This document shows, piece by piece, positions 1 to 6,018 of a stretch of 6,471 nt of DNA; position 1 is the first letter of the stretch, and the number at the start of each line of letters is the position of its first letter. The stretch spans positions 1 to 6,471 of the forward strand of contig JALURZ010000019.1 in assembly GCA_027058735.1 (NCBI GenBank). Reading direction: 5' to 3'. The notes beneath the pieces are model-generated. The model saw only the letters and a program-made list of their open reading frames with translations, was not told the origin of the DNA and searched no databases. Source of the DNA: Hyphomicrobiales bacterium. Its GTDB lineage: Bacteria; Pseudomonadota; Alphaproteobacteria; Rhizobiales; JALURZ01. Made by a program: the position numbers and the translations under genes.

Positions 1-985
1 GGGCCCCCTCTCCATCCTCGTCCTCCGGGCCTCGAAGGGGGCCGTGGCCCTGGAGACCGGGAACGGCCTCCTCCTCCTGATCCTCGTCGTCGGCCTGGCG
101 ACCGGGCTCCTCCGGGCCTGGCGGGGTGTCGCCTCCCCCTCGCGCGCCCCGTGCCAGATGCCAAAGCCCCGATGCCCAGGCGGCCGGGCGCAGCATGCGG
201 CGAAACCGGCTGGCGCGCGGCGGTTCGTCGGCGGCGATCCGGGCGGCCCAGCCGTCATTGAGATCATCATCATAGCGCCTTGATGTTCCACCCAGCACAC
301 GCCGCACAAGATGCCCGAGGCCCATGGCGCCGCGGGCCAGCGCGCCGGCGCCGCGCATGGCATAGTCGCTGCCCTCCTCGTTGAGGAACTGTCTGGTGCG
401 CTCCATGTCGTCGCGGTTCAGCGCGCAGGCGCGCGCCAGCAGGAAGGCGCTCGACAGGGCCAGCACCAGGCCGGCGGTGAAATTGCTTATGGTGGATCCG
501 AAGACAAGGCCGGCCGGGGCTGCGATCGCCTTGAGGACAATATCGCCCAATATTCCGCCAAGCCCGCTTGGCAGCGGCCAGCTCGCGGGCACCGGCAGGC
601 TTGCGAAGACACCGGCCCCCAGCAGGATCGCGCCGACCCAGTAGAGCGGGCGGGTCCGGAACCGCTCGACCGCGCCGCGCGACATGAGCAGAACCCCCCA
701 CATGACCGGCACGATCAGCACCGTGATGACGCCAAGGCCCAATATCTGCATGGCGAGATCGGCCATGATGGCGCCCGGCAGGCCGAGCAGATTGCTGGCC
801 TCGCCCGCCACCGCGTGGTTGATGCTGGGATCGTCAACCGACCAGCTCGCCAGCGCAAGCCCGACCAGCAGGGCCGCCAGAATGACGGTGGTGCCGGAAG
901 CGATCAGGCATTTGCGCCACAAAAACAGCCGCAATCCGTCGGGAAGCAGGGAAAACTCTCTTTGCGCGTGGCCGTGATCAGTCAT
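1..985 (-). CDS. ftsK: DNA translocase FtsK, N-terminal membrane domain and linker (partial, runs off left edge)
   Basis: FtsK is the septum-anchored DNA pump that clears the chromosome terminus and assists division. Only its amino-terminal 328 codons are present; the motor and gamma domains would lie beyond the left edge. The frame opens at ATG 985-983 and has no stop to base 2. The start reads MTDHGHAQREFSLLP. Hydrophobic segments lie at about residues 28-48, 76-101, 113-131 and 167-186, with a further non-polar stretch at about 142-160. The motifs WSVDDPS (48-54) and SWPLPSGLGGILGD (135-148) are typical of the four-helix FtsK membrane domain of alphaproteobacteria. A charged linker follows, with RRYDDDLNDGW (236-246). 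The gene starts 20 bases after the aminotransferase stop, so the two are probably cotranscribed. No strong ribosome site is visible. Residues beyond about 277 (bases 1-157) are an acidic, Pro/Gly-rich stretch that fits a linker, but the opposite strand there also reads like a membrane protein. The family call is firm; the left end is uncertain. Confidence 0.88.
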   Translation of the reverse strand, partial: MTDHGHAQREFSLLPDGLRLFLWRKCLIASGTTVILAALLVGLALASWSVDDPSINHAVAGEASNLLGLPGAIMADLAMQILGLGVITVLIVPVMWGVLLMSRGAVERFRTRPLYWVGAILLGAGVFASLPVPASWPLPSGLGGILGDIVLKAIAAPAGLVFGSTISNFTAGLVLALSSAFLLARACALNRDDMERTRQFLNEEGSDYAMRGAGALARGAMGLGHLVRRVLGGTSRRYDDDLNDGWAARIAADEPPRASRFRRMLRPAAWASGLWHLARGARGGGDTPPGPEEPGRQADDEDQEEEAVPGLQGHGPLRGPEDEDGEGA

Positions 986-1005
986 GATTTTTCTTGTTCA
1001 TCGGT

Positions 1006-2211
1006 TCAGTGTCCCAGCGCCGAGGCGGCGCGCTCAAGCGCGCTGCGCGTGGTCTCCACAGGATGAACCAGCGCGATGCGCAGATAGTCTCCGGCCGGAT
1101 TGCCGCCCCGCTCGTTCGTTTGCGCCAGATAGGCGCCCGGCAGGGTCCGCAGACCCGCCGTCTTCCACAGCCTGACGGCGGCCGCTTCGCCGCCGCCGGC
1201 TTTCGCCACATCGAGCCAGACAAAAAACCCGCCTTCGGGCCGGCGCAGCCCGAACGGTTCGCCGAGCAGGCGTTCGGCGTCGTCCCATTTGCGGCAGTAA
1301 AGCGCGCGGCTGCGTTCGACATGGATCTCATCGCGCCATGCCGCCGCGCCCGCCGCCAGAACCGGAAGCGGCACCTGGGGCGCGGCCAGATTGCGGAACC
1401 GCAGATAGGCGGCGATCAGTTCCTCGTCGCCGGCGCAGAACCCGCACCGCAGCCCGGCCAGGTTCGACCGCTTGGACAGGGAGTTGAAAATCACGATATT
1501 GGCAAGATCGCCGCCAGCCCGGTCGCAGGCCTCCAGCAGCCCCGGCGGCGGCCGGTCGGCGTAGATCTCCGAATAACACTCATCGGACACAAGGGTGAAC
1601 CCGTAGCGCCGCGCAAGCGAGAGCAGGCGGTCGAGATAGTCATGCGAGGCGACCGCGCCCTGCGGGTTTGCCGGTGAGCACAGATAAAACAGTCTGGTGC
1701 GCTCCAGAACGGTTCCGGGAATGGCGTCCAGGTCGGGCAGGAAACCGGTTTCCGCGACCGCGTCCAGATAGACCGGCTGCGCGCCCGCGCCGCGCGCGGC
1801 GGCCGCATAGCACTGGTAAAACGGGTTGGGCATGACAACCAGAGGCGGCCCCTTGGTGGTCGCGCCGGCTTCCGGCACGGCCACCAGGGCGATGGAAAAC
1901 AGCGCCTCCCGGGTGCCGCACACAGGCAGAACATGGCGTTCGGGGTCCAGCGGGTGGGCCAGTCTGTAGCGCGTATTGATCCAGTCCGCGACCGCCTGGC
2001 GGTAGGTGCTGGTGCCGCGTGCGGGCGGGTAGCGGCCAAAATCGCTGTCGTGTTGCAGCAGAATTTCCGACACGAAGTCCGGCACGCCGTGTTTTGGCTC
2101 GCCCAGGGCCATATCGATCACCGGCCTCCCCCCCGGGGCGACCGCATCCAGCAAACGCGCCAGCCGCGCGAAGGGAGAGGGCGGCAGGTTCTGAAATCGC
2201 GAGTGAAGCAT
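1006..2211 (-). CDS. PLP-dependent class I/II aminotransferase, DapC-like (putative succinyldiaminopimelate or aspartate-type aminotransferase)
   Basis: This 401-residue protein is a fold-type I PLP enzyme that moves an amino group between an amino acid and a 2-oxo acid in the cytoplasm. Visible landmarks are GEPKHG (37-42), SPANPQG (179-185, with Asn182 near the cofactor), SDECYSEIY (209-217, with Asp210 for the pyridine nitrogen), the Schiff-base Lys247 in SLSKRSNLAGLRCGF, and the substrate carboxylate Arg378 in YLRIALV. The SLSKRSN form around the lysine resembles enzymes annotated as N-succinyldiaminopimelate aminotransferase (DapC, lysine and peptidoglycan precursor pathway), but substrate cannot be settled from motifs, so no symbol is given. 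The frame extends upstream to an ATG at 2301; I chose ATG 2211 because an AGGG lies just before it (2215-2218, a short 3-base spacing), the preceding 30 residues look non-conserved, and the candidate transcription start falls downstream of 2301. It is followed at 20 bases by ftsK. Confidence 0.9.
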   Translation of the reverse strand: MLHSRFQNLPPSPFARLARLLDAVAPGGRPVIDMALGEPKHGVPDFVSEILLQHDSDFGRYPPARGTSTYRQAVADWINTRYRLAHPLDPERHVLPVCGTREALFSIALVAVPEAGATTKGPPLVVMPNPFYQCYAAAARGAGAQPVYLDAVAETGFLPDLDAIPGTVLERTRLFYLCSPANPQGAVASHDYLDRLLSLARRYGFTLVSDECYSEIYADRPPPGLLEACDRAGGDLANIVIFNSLSKRSNLAGLRCGFCAGDEELIAAYLRFRNLAAPQVPLPVLAAGAAAWRDEIHVERSRALYCRKWDDAERLLGEPFGLRRPEGGFFVWLDVAKAGGGEAAAVRLWKTAGLRTLPGAYLAQTNERGGNPAGDYLRIALVHPVETTRSALERAASALGH

Positions 2212-2299
2212 CAACCCTGCCCGTGCGCGCCGCCCGGTTTTGCTGCAAATCGCCGCTGCCCGCCGGCTTTCGCGGCAATCGTTGCGCCCGAATGGAAAC

Positions 2300-2329
2300 A
2301 TTGTGCCGAGTGTGCGGATGGCCGGTTAA
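2300..2329 (-). promoter_or_regulatory. Candidate promoter for aminotransferase-ftsK
   Basis: On the minus strand the downstream half of the CtrA-like box (TTAACC, 2329-2324) can serve as the -35 region. It is followed after 18 bases by CACAAT (2305-2300), matching TATAAT at four of six positions. Overlap of a CtrA box with the -35 region is the usual layout of CtrA-activated promoters. The start of transcription would be near 2293, leaving a leader of about 80 bases before ATG 2211. The -10 match is modest and the call is tentative. Confidence 0.35.
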
Positions 2330-2340
2330 ATCCGGGTTAA
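2326..2340. promoter_or_regulatory. Perfect CtrA-type box (TTAA-N7-TTAA)
   Basis: Two TTAA half-sites (2326-2329 and 2337-2340) are separated by exactly seven bases, the published consensus for the alphaproteobacterial cell-cycle regulator CtrA. On the minus strand each half-site continues as TTAACC, which also matches the extended consensus. The box lies 115 bases upstream of the aminotransferase start and in front of the aminotransferase-ftsK unit. TTAA is scarce in such GC-rich DNA, and the site falls between genes. Binding itself is inferred. Confidence 0.6.
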
Positions 2341-2385
2341 GGACTGGGCCGGCATGCGCGGTTTTTCTGGCCCGGCCACGCGCCG

Positions 2386-3120
2386 TCACGATTGGGTGCG
2401 GGCCGCGGGAACCGGGTCTATGATCGGTTTGAGCCGCCGCGGCAGACGTATGCGGTGTTTGGCGCGCACAACCGAATAGACCTGTTTGCTGGCCTGCACC
2501 ATGATGACGCCGGAAAACGCTGGCCAGAACAACGTGCCCAGGCGCTCCCAGGCGCCCACCGAGCGGCGCAGGATCGCCTGGCGCAGCGGCGGAAAAAACA
2601 GCGCCGGAACCCACGCATCAGGGCTGAAGCCGGCGTCCTGCAGGTGCCGGGTCAACTGAGCGCGGCTGAACGGCGTGCCATGGCCGAACGGGGTGGATTC
2701 GGCGCGCGCCCAGATGCCGCGCCGGTTTGGCACGACGATCAACACCTTACCGTCCGGCTTGAGAACGCGCCCGGCCTCGCCGAGCACCAGATCGGTATCG
2801 GCGGACATTTCCAGCCCGTGCACGATCAGCACCCGGTCGATGGAGGCATCGTCCAGAGGCAGTTCGGTTTCATCGACAAGCGCCGTCGCGGAGCGTTCGC
2901 CACGGGGCCAGTGTACCACCCCCTGGCGCGCCGGCATGACCGCGAACACGCTCAGCGCTTCCTTGCGCCATCCCTCCAGATACGGCGTGGCAAAGCCAAG
3001 GCCCGCGATCCGCATGCCGGTGACGCCCGGCCATTGCGCCCTGATATGCCGGGTCAGCAGACAGCGCGCGGCGCGCCCGACATCGCCGTCGTAGAAAATC
3101 TTGAGATCGATCACATCCAT
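2386..3120 (-). CDS. Class I SAM-dependent methyltransferase, function unassigned
   Basis: A 244-residue soluble protein with the layout of the Methyltransf_11 type. The glycine-rich SAM-binding segment is MRIAGLGFATPYLEGW (36-51), degenerate compared with the common GxGxG loop. The acidic post-strand segment is LPLDDASIDRVLIVHGLE (88-104 region), and the LKPDGKVLIVVPN segment (120-132) is the typical motif before the late beta strand. The C-terminal part (about 200-244) is basic, with KHRIRLPRRLKP at 221-232. The substrate (small molecule, protein or nucleic acid) cannot be told from sequence. No signal peptide or membrane helix is evident. The gene is divergent from gloB, with 129 bases between starts, and lies 174 bases upstream of the aminotransferase on the same strand. 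I recall this methyltransferase-gloB pairing from other Rhizobiales, but could not check it. The ATG at 3120 is the first reasonable start; no strong ribosome site precedes it. Confidence 0.82.
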   Translation of the reverse strand: MDVIDLKIFYDGDVGRAARCLLTRHIRAQWPGVTGMRIAGLGFATPYLEGWRKEALSVFAVMPARQGVVHWPRGERSATALVDETELPLDDASIDRVLIVHGLEMSADTDLVLGEAGRVLKPDGKVLIVVPNRRGIWARAESTPFGHGTPFSRAQLTRHLQDAGFSPDAWVPALFFPPLRQAILRRSVGAWERLGTLFWPAFSGVIMVQASKQVYSVVRAKHRIRLPRRLKPIIDPVPAARTQS

Positions 3121-3232
3121 GACTTGCGCAGAGGTCCATATTGCAGCGCAAGCGCGCCGGAAGTTTCAATGGCCGGGAGTGTAGCAAAGATGGCGCGGAT
3201 GATTAAGATAGCGGAAAGTCACCGTGCAGGCG

Positions 3233-3238
3233 AGGAGG
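3233..3238 (+). promoter_or_regulatory. Ribosome binding site of gloB
   Basis: AGGAGG, a full Shine-Dalgarno match, stands 11 bases before ATG 3250. The spacing is slightly long, but the site supports 3250 over the upstream in-frame ATGs of the same open frame, and the protein then begins where this family normally begins (MAKLEIRQF). Confidence 0.65.
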
Positions 3239-3249
3239 CCTTTCGACCC

Positions 3250-4020
3250 ATGGCGAAGCTGGAAATCCGTCAGTTCAACTGTTTGAGCGACAATTACGGG
3301 GTGCTCATTCATGAGCCGGAGGCCAATGTGACCGCATCCATCGACACGCCCGAGGCCGGTCCGATCATTGCCGCCCTCGATGACGCAGGCTGGCGGCTCA
3401 CCCATATTCTCAATACCCATCACCACTGGGACCACACCGGCGGCAATGAGGAGTTGAAGACGAGATATGGCTGCACCGTCGTCGGGCCGGCGGGGGAGGC
3501 GGCGAAGATTCCCGGCATCGATGTGAAGCTCGGCGACGGCGACAGCTTCGCGTTCGGCGAACAGACGGCGCGCATCATCGAGACCCCCGGCCACACCCTT
3601 GGCCAGATCGCATATTATTTTCCGCACAGCGCTGTGGCCTTTACCGGCGACACGCTGTTTGCGCTGGGCTGCGGGCGGGTTTTTGAGGGCACGCCGGCGC
3701 AGATGTGGGCGTCGTTGCAAAAGCTGATGGCGCTGCCCGGCGACACGCGGATCTATTGCGGCCATGAATATACCCAGGCCAATGCCCGGTTCGCGCTGAG
3801 CGTCGATCCGGACAATGCGGAACTGATCGCGCGCGCCGCCGAAATCGACGCCCTGCGCGCCAACGGCCTGGCAACCCTGCCCACCACCATCGCGCTGGAA
3901 CTGAAAACAAATCCGTTTTTGCGCGCCGAAGACCCGGGCATCCGCGCCCATCTGGCGATGGAACACGCCGATGCGGCCGACGTGTTTGCCGAAATCAGGA
4001 AACGCAAGGATAATTTCTAG
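3250..4020 (+). CDS. gloB: Hydroxyacylglutathione hydrolase (glyoxalase II)
   Basis: This enzyme hydrolyses S-D-lactoylglutathione to D-lactate and glutathione, the second step of methylglyoxal detoxification, in the cytoplasm. The 256-residue length is normal for the family. It is a metallo-beta-lactamase-fold protein with the binuclear metal motif THHHWDH (56-62; His57, His59, Asp61, His62), then His115 in ETPGHTLGQ, Asp134 in FTGDTLFALGCGR (the bridging ligand), and His172 in IYCGHEYTQAN. The glyoxalase II signature CGRVFEGTPAQMW (141-153) and the C-terminal glutathione-contact region ending in NPFLR (221-225) are both present, which separates it from other members of the fold. All expected metal ligands are seen. 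The frame is open far upstream, but that part is antisense to the methyltransferase; start 3250 is set by an AGGAGG and by the family's usual N-terminus. It converges on cysQ, with a long palindrome between them. Confidence 0.96.
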   Translation: MAKLEIRQFNCLSDNYGVLIHEPEANVTASIDTPEAGPIIAALDDAGWRLTHILNTHHHWDHTGGNEELKTRYGCTVVGPAGEAAKIPGIDVKLGDGDSFAFGEQTARIIETPGHTLGQIAYYFPHSAVAFTGDTLFALGCGRVFEGTPAQMWASLQKLMALPGDTRIYCGHEYTQANARFALSVDPDNAELIARAAEIDALRANGLATLPTTIALELKTNPFLRAEDPGIRAHLAMEHADAADVFAEIRKRKDNF

Positions 4021-4052
4021 AGCGTGTCTTTGTTATAGGGAATCATTTGACC

Positions 4053-4145
4053 GGGTTTTCGCGTTTGCTGGCAAGGCCAGGCTTTCCGCCTTGGTCCGGC
4101 CGGCCAAAAGGAAAGCCTGACGATGTCCAGAAAGCGCGAAAACCC
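4053..4145. repeat. 93-base imperfect palindrome (REP/MITE-like or bidirectional hairpin) between gloB and cysQ
   Basis: The outer arms 4053-4071 and 4127-4145 pair at 17 of 19 positions, plus one G-T wobble and one mismatch; the left arm begins GGGTTTTCGCG and the right arm ends CGCGAAAACCC. After an internal loop (4072-4077 against 4120-4126) the inner arms 4078-4087 and 4110-4119 pair perfectly over ten bases (CAGGCTTTCC with GGAAAGCCTG). A further four pairs (4091-4094 with 4104-4107) close a nine-base loop. It begins 32 bases after the gloB stop and ends 125 bases before the cysQ stop, between convergent genes. It could end or stabilise both transcripts, but neither side has the T-run of a classical terminator. 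Dispersed copies would make it a REP or MITE-type element. Confidence 0.75.
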
Positions 4146-4185
4146 TTCCCCCCGGTGGGCCAGATCAGCCCAATCGGCGGCGCCC

Positions 4186-4227
4186 CGCGAACCTTGCCCG
4201 GTCAACCAGACCGCGCGGCGGTTCGCG
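4186..4227. repeat. Second inverted repeat in the gloB-cysQ gap
   Basis: CGCGAACC (4186-4193) and GGTTCGCG (4220-4227) are exact inverted copies of eight bases. Inside them a small stem, CGGTC (4199-4203) with GACCG (4209-4213), closes a five-base loop. In addition, CCCGGTCAA (4197-4205) is an inverted copy of TTGACCGGG (4047-4055) at the left edge of the long palindrome, so the two structures may be parts of one element. No coding gene is supported in 4021-4270. Confidence 0.4.
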
Positions 4228-4270
4228 CCTGGCCGAATGGACAACCTATTGAAAGCCCACAGCTAGGGGG

Positions 4271-5086
4271 TCAGTGGCGCGGCGTCACCAGCCCGGGCCC
4301 GGTCCAGCCGCGCGCGACGAAAGAGGGATTGTCGAGGCCGCGTGCGCGCTTGCCATAGAGCAGCGGCTTGCCGTCAAGGGTCACCACGGAGCCGCCCGCC
4401 GCCTCCAGGACGGCCTGGCCGGCGGCCGTGTCCCATTCCATCGTGCGCCCGAGACGCGGGTAGAGATCCGCTTCACCGCACGCCAGCAGGCAGAATTTCA
4501 GGGATGATCCGGCCGTGATGGTGCTGGCGATGCGGCATGTCTTGAGCAGGTCGCGCTGTTCGCCGCCGGCGTGGGACCGGCTGACCGCCAGCGTCAGGCC
4601 GTCCCCGGGCGGCGGCCTGGTGGAAATGCGTCGCGCGCCCGACATGTCCAAAGGCCGGTCCGCTTTCGCAGCGGTTTCGAATGCGCCGCCATCGCGGGTG
4701 GCGGAAAACAGCCGCCCGGCGGCCGGGGCATAAACCACGCCGGCAACGGGGCGCGCGGCGGCGATGAGCGCGATATTGACCGTGAATTCACCGTTGCGGC
4801 CGACAAACTCCCGGGTTCCATCGAGCGGGTCCACAAGAAAAAACGGGCCATCGTCAATGTCGGGCACATGGCCCGCCGCCGCGGCTTCCTCGGAAACCAC
4901 GGGAATATCGGCGAACCGGCGCGCAAGGGCGGCGAGGATTGCATCTTCCGCGGCCCGGTCCGCCGCGGTCACCGGCGAATTGTCTGCTTTCGCCTCGACA
5001 TCAAAGGCCGTGCCGTAAATCTCCATGACCAGGCGCCCGGCCTCATGGGCGATGACCGCCAGATGCTCCAGTGCCGCTGTGTCCAT
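4271..5086 (-). CDS. cysQ: 3'(2'),5'-bisphosphate nucleotidase (inositol monophosphatase family)
   Basis: CysQ removes the 3'-phosphate from adenosine 3',5'-bisphosphate (PAP), a by-product of sulfate activation and of carrier-protein phosphopantetheinylation, giving AMP. The 271-residue protein has the lithium-sensitive Mg-phosphatase motifs in order: DNSPVTAADRAAE (35-47, with Asp43), VVSEE (63-67, metal-binding Glu), the central VDPLDGTREF (85-94, with Asp86, Asp89 and Thr91), and EWDTAAGQAVLEAAGG (217-232, with Asp219). The DPLDGTREF form with NGEFTVNIALI following is characteristic of CysQ rather than of SuhB-type inositol phosphatases. The frame extends 23 residues upstream to a TTG at 5155; I prefer ATG 5086 because MDTAALEHLAVIAHEAG matches the usual N-terminal helix, although no good ribosome site precedes either start. 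It is divergent from chpT and convergent with gloB. Confidence 0.92.
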   Translation of the reverse strand: MDTAALEHLAVIAHEAGRLVMEIYGTAFDVEAKADNSPVTAADRAAEDAILAALARRFADIPVVSEEAAAAGHVPDIDDGPFFLVDPLDGTREFVGRNGEFTVNIALIAAARPVAGVVYAPAAGRLFSATRDGGAFETAAKADRPLDMSGARRISTRPPPGDGLTLAVSRSHAGGEQRDLLKTCRIASTITAGSSLKFCLLACGEADLYPRLGRTMEWDTAAGQAVLEAAGGSVVTLDGKPLLYGKRARGLDNPSFVARGWTGPGLVTPRH

Positions 5087-5246
5087 CTCAGTAGCTGCTT
5101 TCAGGCATCGGCCGGGCCGGTCTTTGGCGCGGTCAGCGAAAAGGCGCGCCAACAATGGCGGCTTGGCGTTTGATATTCAAGAACGATTCGGCACAACGCC
5201 GACCGTCTTCGCGCAGCGGCCGCAAATGCGCCAGCAGATCGGGGAA

Positions 5247-5261
5247 TTAACACTTTATCAA
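5247..5261. promoter_or_regulatory. Near-consensus CtrA-type box (TTAA-N7-TCAA) upstream of chpT
   Basis: TTAA at 5247-5250 is followed after exactly seven bases by TCAA at 5258-5261, one base off the CtrA consensus. It lies in the 284-base gap between the divergent cysQ and chpT genes, about 40 bases upstream of a candidate chpT -35 element. A GATTC (5185-5189), which fits the GANTC site of the cell-cycle methylase CcrM, lies in the same gap. The gap holds no credible gene. CtrA binding is inferred. Confidence 0.4.
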
Positions 5262-5280
5262 TCATTTGGGAGGCTTTTGA

Positions 5281-5304
5281 AGGGGCACTTGAAGAGGCAC
5301 TTGG
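5281..5304. repeat. Tandem 12-base repeat upstream of chpT
   Basis: Two adjacent 12-base units, 5281-5292 and 5293-5304, match at 10 of 12 positions and share an exact GGCACTTG core. The preceding bases (5270-5280) end in TTTTGA and may be a more decayed third unit. The repeat directly abuts and overlaps the candidate -35 of the chpT promoter, a place where an operator would sit. Two units are too few to rule out chance. Confidence 0.4.
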
Positions 5305-5329
5305 CAAGCGCCGGTGCGGGGTGTATCAG
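5301..5329 (+). promoter_or_regulatory. Candidate sigma-70-type promoter of chpT
   Basis: TTGGCA (5301-5306, five of six bases of TTGACA) is followed after 17 bases by TATCAG (5324-5329, four of six bases of TATAAT). Transcription would begin near 5336, giving a short leader of about 35 bases before ATG 5371. Similar matches occur by chance, so confidence is limited. Confidence 0.35.
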
Positions 5330-5370
5330 CGAGCAGCGAACCTTCTGAAATCAGCCAGGGAACAGAGGCC

Positions 5371-6015
5371 ATGACGTCTGCGGGCAAACTGAGCGATCTT
5401 GAGCTTTCGGCTTTTCTTTGCAGCAAGGTCTGCCACGATGTCATCAACCCGGTCGGTGCCCTTATGAACGGCCTTGAGGTGCTGAACGACGACAAGGACG
5501 ACTCCATGCGCGAAATGGCGCTCGACCTGATCGCCAAGAGCGCCCGGCAGGCCTCGGCAAGGCTGCAATATGCCCGCATGGCGTTTGGCGCGGCCGGCTC
5601 GGCCGGGGCGACGCTCGATCTTGGCGAAATCGAAGAGATTGCGCGCGGCTATCTGGCGCTCAGCAAAATCGCCGTTCAATGGGATACGCCCGGCGGTTCG
5701 GCGCCAAGGGACACGGTCAAACTTCTGCTCAACCTGATCGCCATTGGAATTGCAACCATTCCGGGTGGCGGCACGATCGCGGTCAGCATCAAGAACAGCG
5801 ATGTTGCCGTGAAATGCAGCGGTGAGGGCGCGAAAATTCCCGACGGAGTGCCGGCTCTCGTCAAAGGGGAAATCGACCCCGGAACCATGGATGCGCGCTC
5901 GGTTCAGGCCTACTACGCCGGACGTGTCGCGGAGGCCGCCGGATTGGCGGTGCGTTTCGATGGCGGCGGCGGCGATGTGGTCATCACCGCCGTTCCGCTC
6001 GCCGCGGCCGCATAG
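5371..6015 (+). CDS. chpT: Histidine phosphotransferase ChpT
   Basis: ChpT is the cytoplasmic phosphotransfer protein that, in alphaproteobacteria such as Caulobacter, accepts phosphate from the hybrid kinase CckA and hands it to CtrA and CpdR. The 214-residue protein has the expected two-part build: a helical dimerisation/phosphotransfer domain (about 1-70) with the phosphorylated His22 in VCHDVINPVGALMNGLEVL (20-38), then a degenerate histidine-kinase-like ATPase fold (about 85-210) with the TVKLLLNL segment (115-122) and PGGGTIAVSI (131-140). It lacks the normal kinase nucleotide-binding G-boxes, as expected for ChpT. Length is close to the Caulobacter protein. Start 5371 follows AGGG (5357-5360) and AGAGG (5364-5368); an in-frame GTG start farther upstream at 5314 is less likely. 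The gene is divergent from cysQ and lies 135 bases before cheA on the same strand. A CtrA-like box upstream suggests feedback by its own output regulator. Confidence 0.93.
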   Translation: MTSAGKLSDLELSAFLCSKVCHDVINPVGALMNGLEVLNDDKDDSMREMALDLIAKSARQASARLQYARMAFGAAGSAGATLDLGEIEEIARGYLALSKIAVQWDTPGGSAPRDTVKLLLNLIAIGIATIPGGGTIAVSIKNSDVAVKCSGEGAKIPDGVPALVKGEIDPGTMDARSVQAYYAGRVAEAAGLAVRFDGGGGDVVITAVPLAAAA

Positions 6016-6018
6016 CCC

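Noticed and set aside
311..1066. 251-residue plus-strand open frame
   Set aside because: It is antisense to the ftsK N-terminus, rich in Gln, Arg, Gly and Ala without domains; a shadow caused by high GC.
994..1677. 227-residue plus-strand open frame
   Set aside because: It lies opposite the aminotransferase, whose catalytic motifs are intact on the other strand.
2347..2380. Inverted GGGCCGG/CCGGCC bases after the methyltransferase as a terminator
   Set aside because: The pairing needs a bulge and there is no T-run on the minus strand.
3141..3170. Possible gloB promoter, TTGCAG-N18-TTCAAT
   Set aside because: Both hexamers match the consensus weakly (three and four of six), too little to call a promoter.
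2392..3249. In-frame upstream extension of gloB by 286 residues
   Set aside because: The extension is antisense to the methyltransferase, has no domain, and GloB normally begins at the MAKLEIRQF position with an AGGAGG before it.
3166..3966. 266-residue minus-strand open frame opposite gloB
   Set aside because: It mirrors gloB codons and shows no recognisable motif; gloB has every catalytic residue.
4017..4358. Short open frames across the gloB-cysQ gap on both strands
   Set aside because: They run through the palindrome, have no family features and no good start signals.
5101..5307. Small 68-residue minus-strand frame upstream of cysQ
   Set aside because: Composition is Ala/Ser/Arg-rich with no ribosome site, it overlaps the cysQ N-terminal region, and it crosses the likely chpT control region.
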